A stretch of 64,000 nt of DNA, from contig NZ_WUTY02000001.1 in assembly GCF_009828925.2 (NCBI RefSeq), forward strand, positions 4,184,492-4,248,491. Reading direction: 5' to 3'. Origin of the DNA: Methylicorpusculum oleiharenae. GTDB lineage: Bacteria > Pseudomonadota > Gammaproteobacteria > Methylococcales > Methylomonadaceae. The translations under genes and the position numbers were made by a program. The notes below the pieces were generated by a model, which was not told the origin of the DNA, searched no databases, and saw only the letters and a program-made list of their open reading frames with translations. Each line of letters begins with the position of its first letter. Position 1 is the first letter of the stretch. Positions 9,926-18,800 of the stretch are shown here, one piece after another.

Positions 9926-10085
9926 TATACCCTCGTAGATTGAAATTCGGCACCGGGTTGCCCGTCAAAGGACGCCGTAAATACAGCCATGTAGGCTCTA
10001 TGCCAGCATCCATGCTGGCAAAGCCTTTGCCAAACAACCCGTTGTCTCCTTAGGCACTGGCGAAATTTGAAGTGCGAAAGGTATA
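9926..10085 (+). repeat. MITE-like 161-bp repeat, copy A
   Basis: Bounded by TATACC and GGTATA with imperfect terminal inverted repeats containing AAATTCGGCA. Near-identical copies lie at 23208, 30559 and 47017 (inverted), with a diverged partial copy at 15365. Open frames running through it are not genes. Confidence 0.85.
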
Positions 10086-10235
10086 AATTAAACTGACAAA
10101 CTGACTCGATTGCCAATTGATCGAGTCTGTTTTCACATCAAACAAGCGATAAACGCACGCTGGTTTATCCTGATCAGCACAAATAACTCGTTGACGCCCA
10201 GTTTGACTACAAGCTCAATTGTTACATTTTATTGG

Positions 10236-10245
10236 TACTTAAAGG
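10236..10245. repeat. Left 10-bp target-site duplication
   Basis: TACTTAAAGG directly abuts the left inverted repeat of the 512-bp element and is repeated exactly at 10758-10767. Confidence 0.85.
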
Positions 10246-10757
10246 CAGGGCAAACGCATTAAAACACTATAGAAAATTAAATTGTTAAAATATTCCTTGT
10301 TCCGGATTAACTATAAGACTCGGTTTATTTGAAACCTAAAAAAGGCTTTTTGTCGCTATCGCGACGCTTATGTAGAGTCGGTTCGCGGACCGACAACCGC
10401 GATACTGCTACGAAACCCATCCTTGGGTTTCGCCCTTCGGGCCAGCAAAAGCTGTTCAAAATCGTTCCCCCCGATTTTGTCTTTGCTTATCCAAAGAAAA
10501 GACACCCGGAGGCCGCTGCATCATCCTGCGCGCTGACGATTTTGCCGAGGGTTTTCGGAAGTGCAATCCCTTGCCCTTCGAAAATGAGCGGCATCCCTGC
10601 CGCTCCCCTAACGGGCTATTCTCGACAAAATCGCCAGTGCTCGGCGCGGCCTAACGGGACCCAGGGAGAGATACCATAAGTTAAACCAAATTCAATATAG
10701 GTTCTAAGCAACCAGATAACATATTGATATATTGATTATTTTAATGCGTTTACCCTG
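10246..10757. mobile_element. 512-bp non-autonomous transposon-like element
   Basis: The termini are 19-bp inverted repeats, CAGGGCAAACGCATTAAAA on the left and its complement with one mismatch on the right. The element is flanked on both sides by the perfect 10-bp direct repeat TACTTAAAGG (10236-10245 and 10758-10767), as made by IS4-like transposases. No transposase is encoded. The interior holds a GC-richer stretch with a 116-codon open frame (10329-10679) of poor coding character that I regard as a non-coding passenger sequence. Confidence 0.85.
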
Positions 10758-10817
10758 TACTTAAAGGTTATTAGCCAATAAACTATGCAACTCTGGATTA
10801 CAATCCCGGTAGCACCC

Positions 10818-11279
10818 ATGAACAAATATTTTGACGTAAACGCAAATCTCGCGCTCATCACAACCTTGCTTATGCTATCTTGCCCAGCTCTATCCTCTGA
10901 TGCGATTCGAACCTGCCATGATGAAGCTCAAACACAGCTGGATATCAATCACTGCGGAAGCTTGGACTTTCAATCAGCGGATAAAGAGTTGAATGCGGTC
11001 TACAAGGCTGTTTTGGAGCAACACAAAACCAATTCAAAGTTCCTGGATAAACTTAAAGTCGCTCAAAGGGCCTGGTTAATGTGGCGTGACGCCGAAATGG
11101 AGGCCGTGTATCCTGAAAAGGATGACCCATCGTATTACGGGAGCAGCTTTCCCGCTTGCTGGAGTACTCAACTCTCAAGCTTCACACAAGAGCGAACGAG
11201 GCAACTGCAAAAGTGGCTGGATGGCGTGGATGAAGGTGATGTCTGTTCTGGATCCTATCCTTTAAGTTTGAAAAAATAA
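10818..11279 (+). CDS. Secreted LprI-like protein (DUF1311)
   Basis: 153 aa from the ATG at 10818, with a signal peptide ending near SCPALSS. The mature part has the DUF1311 layout: a CHDEAQTQLDINHC start, a helical middle with QRAWLMWRDAE, and two C-terminal cysteines that probably pair with the first two. LprI of Mycobacterium inhibits lysozyme, but most family members have no proven function. It starts just outside the 512-bp mobile element, whose insertion may have changed its promoter. Confidence 0.8.
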   Translation: MNKYFDVNANLALITTLLMLSCPALSSDAIRTCHDEAQTQLDINHCGSLDFQSADKELNAVYKAVLEQHKTNSKFLDKLKVAQRAWLMWRDAEMEAVYPEKDDPSYYGSSFPACWSTQLSSFTQERTRQLQKWLDGVDEGDVCSGSYPLSLKK

Positions 11280-11351
11280 TTTTGATTCACATGCACCAAC
11301 TTGAGCGTTTCCGTCCATGCAGTAATGAGCTACGTCTTTGCGGCCGCCTTT

Positions 11352-12497
11352 TCAAACTGTCCAACCGGAATAATTCAGATAATCCTCAAAATCGTAACTT
11401 TTAAGAAACTTGACCGTTGAATTTTCACAACTGTAGAGTGCCGGATAGTTGTGTCCATTAAATCGGTTTGATTTAACAAAAGTATAAGCGCCTGCATCTT
11501 TAAAAATCAGCCTGTCACCCATTTCTAAAGGCTTATCAAAACGATATTCTCCAAACAGATCGCCAGCCAAACACGTGGAACCGGCCAAAATAGCGTTAAA
11601 TTGACCCTCCTCCCGATGTTCAACCAGTTGAGGTTGATACTGGTATTCAAATACTTCGGGATGATGATTAACGGTGGTATCCAATACGCAAATCGTTTTT
11701 CCATTACGCTCAAATTTATCGATGACCGTCGTCACCAGATAACCGCTTTGCCCGACAATCGCTTTACCCGGTTCAATGTAAACTTCCAGATCAAATGACT
11801 TCTTCAGCGCTTTCACCAGGTTGATAAAATCACCGGCATCTTCGATTTGATCATACAGGTAGCCGCCGCCCAAATTAATCCATCGCAACTGCTTGAAAGC
11901 ACTGCCCATACTGGCCTTGATAGCCTCCAGAGACTGCATCAGCGGTTCAAACGTCATGGACGCAAATACGGTATGAAAATGCACGCCGGCAATAGGCGCT
12001 GTTTCGATAACCTGCTCCAATTCCGATAAAATCACGCCTAATTTTGAAAATGGCCGACAGGGATCAAAACGTTCGTCCTGCAAAAATGACCGCTGCGGAT
12101 TGACGCGTAAACCTAGCTCGGCTTTTTTATCGGTCAATTGATTAAATAACTGATATTGATGCAAAGAATTGCAACTGATGTGGGTACAAAGATGATTCAA
12201 TTCGCTAACCTGATCAGGTCCAATTCCCGGTGTGGTTAAGTGTATGGAACCCCTTCCACCCAAAACTTGATATGCCAGCTTTGCCTCAAACAACGAGCTG
12301 ACAGAAAAGCCGTCAACATAAGGCAAACACCACTGCATTACCGGAACCAAAGACAGTGACTTTATCGAATACAAGACTTTACAACCGGAGGCCTGTCGGA
12401 GCGCGTCCGTTTTTTGTAAAGCGCTGATGACTGCGTTTTTGTCGAAGACAAAAGCGGGTGAATGCTTGACATGTTTTTTGATATTGTGATGGTTCAT
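11352..12497 (-). CDS. nspC: Carboxynorspermidine decarboxylase
   Basis: 381 aa from the ATG at 12497. It is a PLP-dependent fold-III (alanine racemase-like) decarboxylase. The PLP lysine lies in YSIKSLS near the N-terminus, GGGYLYD binds the cofactor phosphate, and HFHTVFASMTFEPL and the CLAGD motif suit NspC. It makes norspermidine or spermidine by decarboxylating the carboxy precursor. The start overlaps the stop of the upstream cyclo-ligase gene as ATGA, so the two are coupled. The usual partner, carboxynorspermidine dehydrogenase, is not in this window. Confidence 0.9.
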   Translation of the reverse strand: MNHHNIKKHVKHSPAFVFDKNAVISALQKTDALRQASGCKVLYSIKSLSLVPVMQWCLPYVDGFSVSSLFEAKLAYQVLGGRGSIHLTTPGIGPDQVSELNHLCTHISCNSLHQYQLFNQLTDKKAELGLRVNPQRSFLQDERFDPCRPFSKLGVILSELEQVIETAPIAGVHFHTVFASMTFEPLMQSLEAIKASMGSAFKQLRWINLGGGYLYDQIEDAGDFINLVKALKKSFDLEVYIEPGKAIVGQSGYLVTTVIDKFERNGKTICVLDTTVNHHPEVFEYQYQPQLVEHREEGQFNAILAGSTCLAGDLFGEYRFDKPLEMGDRLIFKDAGAYTFVKSNRFNGHNYPALYSCENSTVKFLKSYDFEDYLNYSGWTV

Positions 12498-13120
12498 TTG
12501 CCCGGTTTTCTGCCTGATCCATGATAAGTTGAATGTTCTGTAACAACCCAATCCATGTAAACGTCGTGCGGCTCCATTTTTACTTCATCCACTATCTGTG
12601 ACTGAAAGCAAATACCCATCAGTACTGTACTGCTTGCTAATTGACTTAGAAGCCGGTCATAGTAGCCTGCACCATTGCCCAAACGCCCGCATTTATCATC
12701 AAAAGCCACCCCGGGTACGATGATCAAATCCAACTGATCCGGGTTGACCTGTTTGCGGTTTTCCTGCCATCGATTTTGAGGCGGCTCAAGAATACCCCAG
12801 GTACCACTCACCAACTCATTTATATCGTCCAAAAGCCATAAGCCCAGTATTTTTTGACCTTCTGCGTCTTGAGTGCAGTATGGCACCACGATGCTTTGGT
12901 GCGCGGACAAGCCTCCAGCAATAAAATCAACTGTGCGAACTTCCGACTTGCATCCCACATACCACATCACCGTTTTAGCCACGGCATAGGCCGGATGATC
13001 CAGGACTTTTTGACAAATAACGCGGCTCAGCACATCTTTATTGGGTTGGGCCGCTCTTGCCGCATACGCCTGCTTGCGCTGATCGGATTTGATGTTTTCA
13101 GTTAAATCGGGTGTCCACAT
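12494..13120 (-). CDS. 5-formyltetrahydrofolate cyclo-ligase
   Basis: 208 aa from the ATG at 13120. The ATP/Mg motif GRLGNGAGYYDRLL is the family signature, and the N-terminal basic RKQAYAARAA segment matches. It converts 5-formyl-THF to 5,10-methenyl-THF and so returns stored formyl folate to C1 metabolism. Its position beside the mtdB-like genes fits a role in C1 interconversion. It is coupled to nspC by an ATGA overlap. Confidence 0.92.
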   Translation of the reverse strand: MWTPDLTENIKSDQRKQAYAARAAQPNKDVLSRVICQKVLDHPAYAVAKTVMWYVGCKSEVRTVDFIAGGLSAHQSIVVPYCTQDAEGQKILGLWLLDDINELVSGTWGILEPPQNRWQENRKQVNPDQLDLIIVPGVAFDDKCGRLGNGAGYYDRLLSQLASSTVLMGICFQSQIVDEVKMEPHDVYMDWVVTEHSTYHGSGRKPGK

Positions 13121-13352
13121 TGTAAGCTCACTATCCCAAAGCAAAGTTCATGTAAAAGTGACTGTCAAAGCGCAAATACGGCAAAGACCGATAATGTAGC
13201 TATTTTGAACTAATTTGAAATGACTATCACACCTAAAGGACACGTATAGAAAAAAGATCGTCTCAGAAATTCCCACTCTAAAGTCCGTGCCATTGTCCAA
13301 ATGCATTTTTTTCTTTTATACTTCCGGGGAAATTATAATTTTGGGGAAATCC

Positions 13353-14261
13353 ATGGAAAAGCCGTTTATCTTACACATGCTGACCACTGCAAAAAATCTG
13401 AGTCCTTTTGATGTCAATATGGCTATGGATGCAGGCTGGGTTTGCACAGTACCTTATACCAATGTAGAGCCCAGTGAAGTTAGAGGGTTGGTTCAAGACG
13501 CCATTTTTTCGCGTAGCCCTAAAGGTTTACAAAAAACCGGTATATTTATTGGCGGTAGAGACACAAAACAAGCGATGGATATGCTTAAACTAGCCAAAAA
13601 CTCAATGGTACCTCCTTTTGAAGTATCGGTTTTTGCTGATCCTAGCGGCGCCTTTACTACGGCAGCCGGCATGGTTGCCGCCGTTGAAAACGAATTAAAA
13701 TCCAAATTTAATACTTCCCTGCAAGGCATCAACATTCTGGCGTTAGGAGGTACAGGGCCCGTAGGCCAGGCAGCTGCAGTTATAGCCGCAATCGCCGGCG
13801 CCAATGTCAGGATTGTAGGACGTCAGCTCGACAAGGCGCAGCGCATAGCCGATCTATGTAACGAAGAATTCGGTGAAGGAAAAATTGCAATTTCAGCCGG
13901 TGTCGATTCTGAAAAAAGCCATTACATGCAGACAGCGGATGTTGTATTTGCAACCGGTGCAGCCGGTATAGAACTGCTGAGTGCCGAACTTCTTACCGAT
14001 GCTCCGCAACTTAAAGTGGTTGCCGATGTTAATGCTGTGCCACCCTCCGGTATAGCCGGCGTTGATGCGTTTCATAACGGCGCACCTGTTCCAGGTTCAA
14101 AAAGTGGTGCAGTGGCCATCGGCGCTTTAGCAATAGGCAATGTCAAATATCAGGCCCAAAATAAATTGCTGAAACTGATGATTGACAGTGATAAACCCAT
14201 TTATTTGCACTTTACTCATGCGTTTGAAGTAGCTAGAGAATATTTCAAAGCAAACGGCTGA
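13353..14261 (+). CDS. mtdB: MtdB-type methylene-H4MPT dehydrogenase, paralogue 1
   Basis: 302 aa from the ATG at 13353. Family signatures are SPFDVNMAMDAG near the N-terminus, FADPSGAFTTAAGMVA, and DVNAVPPSGIAGVD. MtdB oxidises methylene-tetrahydromethanopterin to methenyl-H4MPT with NAD(P) in formaldehyde oxidation. The nucleotide-binding motif GGTGPVGQ is followed after the second strand by IVGRQLDKAQ, which closely resembles the phosphate-binding segment of NADP-specific MtdA, so NADP preference is inferred. A second paralogue follows after 44 bp. Cytoplasmic. Confidence 0.88.
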   Translation: MEKPFILHMLTTAKNLSPFDVNMAMDAGWVCTVPYTNVEPSEVRGLVQDAIFSRSPKGLQKTGIFIGGRDTKQAMDMLKLAKNSMVPPFEVSVFADPSGAFTTAAGMVAAVENELKSKFNTSLQGINILALGGTGPVGQAAAVIAAIAGANVRIVGRQLDKAQRIADLCNEEFGEGKIAISAGVDSEKSHYMQTADVVFATGAAGIELLSAELLTDAPQLKVVADVNAVPPSGIAGVDAFHNGAPVPGSKSGAVAIGALAIGNVKYQAQNKLLKLMIDSDKPIYLHFTHAFEVAREYFKANG

Positions 14262-14305
14262 ATGCATTAGCAATTAACAGCTCATCCACTTTTAGAGGAA
14301 ATTTC

Positions 14306-15211
14306 ATGGAGAAACGAAGCATACTCCACATGCTTGACCCCATGCCCAACAACAGTCCATTTGACGTCAACATGGCGCTGGATGCCGGTTTTGAAGTACT
14401 CATGCCTTACAGCAATGTGAAACTGGATAGTGTGTATGGACTGACGCAAGATGCCATATTTTCCCGCAGCCCCTCCGGAGTAAAACGGACGGGTCTGTTT
14501 ATCGGTGGACGAGACATGGGCTTGGCAATTGACATGCTCAATGCCGCCAAACTGGCCATGGTTCCACCTTTTGAAATATCGGTGTTCGCTGACCCCAGCG
14601 GCGCATTCACCACTGCTGCGGCGTTGGTTGCCTGCGTAGAAAAAGAATTAGTGACACATCACAATAAAACTTTGCAAGACTGTAAGGCAATTGTCTTTGG
14701 TGGCACCGGTCCGGTAGGTGTCGCTACAGGTGTAATTGCTTCACTGGCCGGTGCTGAAACAACGATCGTAGATCATTTATCCTTTGATACGGCTAACGAT
14801 ATTGTCAAAGAATACAACCGCCGTTTTAAAGCGACATTAAAAGCAGCAAAAGCCAGCTCTGATGAACAAAAGGCTGAATTGATTGCCGATCATGACATCG
14901 TCTTCTGTACAGCGAAAGCGGGAATTCAGGTTTTAAACGCAAAGGTTCTTGAAAATGCCCGCTTACTGAAAGTGGCCGGTGATGTGAATGCAGTCCCGCC
15001 AATGGGAATTGAGGGGATCAAATCAACGGATTTAGGTAAGCCCTTGATTCATGCGATTAATGCCACAGGCGCTGTCGGCGTAGGTGCTTTAGCTGTTGGG
15101 AACATTAAATATAAATTGCAACAGGTACTGCTTAAATCCATGTTGGAAACTGAGCGCCCGCTTTATCTTGATTTTAGAGATGCTTTCGAAAAAGCCAGGG
15201 CGATTATCTGA
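14306..15211 (+). CDS. mtdB: MtdB-type methylene-H4MPT dehydrogenase, paralogue 2
   Basis: 301 aa, clearly paralogous to the preceding gene (SPFDVNMALDAG, FADPSGAFTTAAALVA, DVNAVPPMGIEGI). The Rossmann motif is GGTGPVGV, but the strand-2 end reads TIVDHLSFD: an aspartate replaces the arginine of paralogue 1, which usually favours NAD over NADP. RBS is GAGGAAATTTC before the ATG. The pair is probably co-transcribed and may give the cell separate NADP- and NAD-linked versions of the same C1 step. Confidence 0.88.
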   Translation: MEKRSILHMLDPMPNNSPFDVNMALDAGFEVLMPYSNVKLDSVYGLTQDAIFSRSPSGVKRTGLFIGGRDMGLAIDMLNAAKLAMVPPFEISVFADPSGAFTTAAALVACVEKELVTHHNKTLQDCKAIVFGGTGPVGVATGVIASLAGAETTIVDHLSFDTANDIVKEYNRRFKATLKAAKASSDEQKAELIADHDIVFCTAKAGIQVLNAKVLENARLLKVAGDVNAVPPMGIEGIKSTDLGKPLIHAINATGAVGVGALAVGNIKYKLQQVLLKSMLETERPLYLDFRDAFEKARAII

Positions 15212-15230
15212 TTTTCCAGGCTGCCGTTAT

Positions 15231-15280
15231 AGAAACCTGTTAAATCAAGTCAATGGCTTGATTTTACGGGTTTCTTTACA
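15231..15280 (+). terminator. Terminator after the mtdB pair
   Basis: The arms GAAACC-TGT-TAAATCAAG and CTTGATTTTA-CGG-GTTTC form a long hairpin 20 bp after the stop of paralogue 2. The trailing T tract is short (CTTTACATT), so efficiency is uncertain. Confidence 0.6.
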
Positions 15281-15364
15281 TTAAACACTCAAATCCTAAG
15301 ATCTCAGCAACTCCCCGTATGAACTTTTATGTGGCTTTGAAGTTGGCGTAAGCCTTGCCAGGAA

Positions 15365-15477
15365 GCCGTAAACCCATCCGTGGGGGCTTGACGGCTTGCA
15401 TCCATGCTGGCCAAGACTTTGCCGAACAACCCGTTGCCTACTTAGGCACTGCCGAAATTTGAAGTGCGAAAGGTATA
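15365..15477 (+). repeat. MITE-like repeat, copy B (diverged, 5' part lost)
   Basis: The right two-thirds matches the other copies (CATCCATGCTGG, CGAACAACCCGTTGCC, GCCGAAATTTGAAGTGCG, ending GGTATA). The left terminus is unrecognisable. The surrounding 15281-15830 holds no gene that I can support; short open frames here are chance. Confidence 0.75.
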
Positions 15478-15735
15478 TATTTCTGAAACTGTATTACCTA
15501 GCGGGCAAACCTCTTTGCACTACGAGTCTTCCATTAGCCTTTACGCCTAATTTTAATCCTGCAAACACATCGGTTAACAAGGCGCTTACAAAACGCCAAA
15601 GGCCGCCCAGCCTTTATAAACTCGTTGTTACAGCCAAATCACTTTGTTCAAAATGACAGGGATATAACTGCATGGTATTATCTATCCTGTTTTTATCCTA
15701 CACACTTTAATTTAAATCATGCCGCTTGATCGGAT

Positions 15736-15752
15736 GTAATTCATTGAATTAC
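15736..15752. promoter_or_regulatory. Palindrome upstream of glutamate synthase
   Basis: GTAATTCA-T-TGAATTAC is a perfect 17-bp palindrome about 80 bp before the gltB start. It has the shape of a dimeric regulator site; which regulator binds cannot be told. Confidence 0.45.
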
Positions 15753-15830
15753 GTATACTTGATAGTGATATGCATTGATCTAAATCAAATCCAATACCGC
15801 AAAAATGGCTGATTAGCACAGGCTTGATAA

Positions 15831-18800
15831 ATGAATATGATTTTCAGACAAGAAAATAATGTAAACATGCTTTATGACGCTGACTTATCTCAAGACAGCT
15901 GTGGAGTGGGCTTTATCACTCATAAGAAAAGCTTACAAACACATGACCTGCTGGTCAGGTCTCATCAAGCCTTGTGCACAATTCCCCATCGCGGCGGCAT
16001 GAGCGCGGAAGGTATAGGGGACGGAGCCGGTGTCAACATTGACTTATCGCTTAAATTTTTTCGCCGAATTACCGGCAATGCTGAATTAAAAATCGGCGAT
16101 TTCGGGGTCGCAAATTTCTTCTTTCCCGAAGATCACGACCGATATGATTCAGTCGCTATCGAAATGGTTGAAAGTCATCTAAGAAAATCAGATTTTCCAG
16201 TTATCACCTGGCGCAATATTCCGGTTGATGACAAAGTCATTAATGAAGCATCGCGCCGTGCCCAGTTACCGATCAAGCAGGTGATTTTCGGACGTCCGGC
16301 GCAATTGAAAGACGCATCGCACGCCGAATTCGAAAAACACATTCAACAAACCTTGCTGAATATTGAAGCGGATGGTTTCACAAGAACCGAATTAGATGGC
16401 TTTTATCCTTTATCGATGAGTTCGCGTACTCAGGTTTACAAGGGCCGTTTGAACTCCTTTGAAGTTATTCCGTATTTTAAAGATTTGTATGATGTTGACC
16501 ACGAAGTCAGCACCTTATTTTTTCATACCCGTTTTTCGACCAATACCGCACCTGCCACAATGATGGCTCAACCGTTCCGCTACATGGCGCATAACGGGGA
16601 ATTGAACACCGATAAAAAAAACCGGCTCAGTGAAAATGCGATTGCCCGCCAACATAACAAACACATTGTGTTTCCCTGCGGACAGTCAGACTCGGGACGT
16701 CTTGATCAAACCCTGACCCGGCGTATCAATGAAGACGAACTCGACATCGTCACCGCTGTTATTGCGATGATGCCTCCCGCCTGGGAAAACGATACGACTT
16801 TATCCCCCAAGGTCCGTGCAATGCTGGAATATTTCAGCTTGTATGAAGAAAAAAACGACGGCCCGGCCGCGTTAATTTTCAACGACGGGATTCGCGTTGG
16901 CGCAAGGCTGGATCGCCTCGGTTTAAGACCGCTTCGTTCCGTTGAAACAGGAGAGTATCTGGCCGTCATGTCAGAGGCAGGACAAATAGATTTCCCGCCC
17001 AAAGAAGTGCTGAAACGCGGCCGGATTGAGGCAGGCGGTATGCTGTATTTTGATCACAGCACCGGCGAAGCCTATGACCATTATCAAGTCATGGAACGAT
17101 TGGCCAACGAGAGAGACTACGAAACGCTCTTGCGTACCCGTTGTATTTATAAATCGGAACTTCCCCCGGTCACTCAAAATGAGTTAACCGCACCTAATAC
17201 TTTTTTTAACATCGATCAGCAACATACGGCTTATTCGCTTAATCAGGAAAGCTTTAAATTTCTGTTGGACCCTATGCTGGAAACCGGCCTTGAAAAAGTG
17301 TCCGCCATGGGATACGGCATTGCACCCAACGCGCTTTCAGACAATGAAGGCGGCATGTCGCGTTATTTCAGTCAGCGTTTTGCACAGGTCACCAATCCGC
17401 CATTGGATTCGTTGAGAGAAAGTGACGGCATGACATTGAGAGTCGCTCTCGGTGCCAAACCGACCTTTTCAGAAGCAACCAGCAAGCAATTGATGCTCGA
17501 TTCGCCTATTCTGCAAAGAACTGACCTTGAGCAAATACGCAGACAAACCAGCATTAAGGTTGTTACGCTGGATATGCTGTTTACGCCTGTACTTGATGAT
17601 TACCGGAAAAACGAAGAAGTCCTTGAAGAAGCTATTGCAGAGGTATGCCGCCAAGTAGAAGTGGCTGCCAAAGACAAGACGGGCATCATTATCCTGAGCG
17701 ATACCGGTATAACGGACAAAAAAGCCGCGATACCGGCGTTATTAATGATTGCCGCAGCCAATCAGCATCTGGTCAAAGAAGGTTTGCGTTTTAATTCTTC
17801 ACTGATTGCTGAAACCGGACAAGTTGTCAGTGCACATGATGTAGCAACAATTTTAGGATTTGGCGCATCGGCACTCTGCCCTATCAGCGTTTACAATCGC
17901 GTGATTTCTCAGTATCCGGCTGAAAAGCATGAAAAAATCCTGGTCAACTTCAAAAAGGCGGCTGAAAAATCCTTGATGAAGACCATGGGCAAATTCGGCC
18001 TGTGTACTGTTGAAAGCTATATCGGCGGTGAATTTTTCGAGTCCAACTACCTGGATACGAACGAGCCTAAACTGCATGTCTATTTTCCAAACATTAATTC
18101 GCCGGTAGGCGGCGTTCAATATGCCGACATTGCCAAAAGTGCAGCAGACTGGCATAAAAAAGCGTTATCCGTGGTAGACGAAAAGGATATTCCATTTCTG
18201 GGTCTATTTAAGGAACGTCAGGACGGTGCGGGGCATACGTTTGGCAATACGGCTGTCAGAGAATATATCAATATGACTGACGAACCCATTTTATATATTC
18301 CGGAAGAAAAAGCACCTGAAGCCAAAGACACCGCTTATGTTGATTTTGGTTATGACAAACGCACGCCTGAGCAAATCGATTGTTTCGGTATAACACCCGC
18401 GTATCGCAGTTTTGTTGAGAATCTCTATAAAGAAAGAGACAGCCGTCCTGCTGCGCTTAGAGACATTATGGAGTTACCTGCCGATGTCAGCCATTGCGAG
18501 ACCACCGAAGAATTCGAGCGGGTATTGGGTAAACAAAGTTTGATCGGGAATAACAATTTTGTTATCCGTGGCTTGAAAGTCATCAATGGCAACACTGTGA
18601 CATTGACAAACCACGCGTCTCAGCAACGACTGGAAAGCCTGGCCAATTACTTTAAAAACAGATTCAATAACGAAGATTTCACTGTTTCTGTCACTGAAAA
18701 TGGCTGTGAATTCCAGATCAAGGATTCAGCAAGCCTGTTGAATTTTTATATCAGTTCAATCATTACAGCGCGTGAACCGATTGCTCTCAAGGATGTGCAG

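Noticed and set aside
9901-10116. 71-codon minus-strand frame
   Set aside because: It runs through MITE-like copy A, and a similar frame occurs in the other copies; it has no RBS.
10329-10679. 116-codon open frame inside the 512-bp element
   Set aside because: It starts outside any RBS, is rich in Arg/Ser/Pro without a domain, and lies wholly within a non-autonomous element; more likely a structural sequence than a gene.
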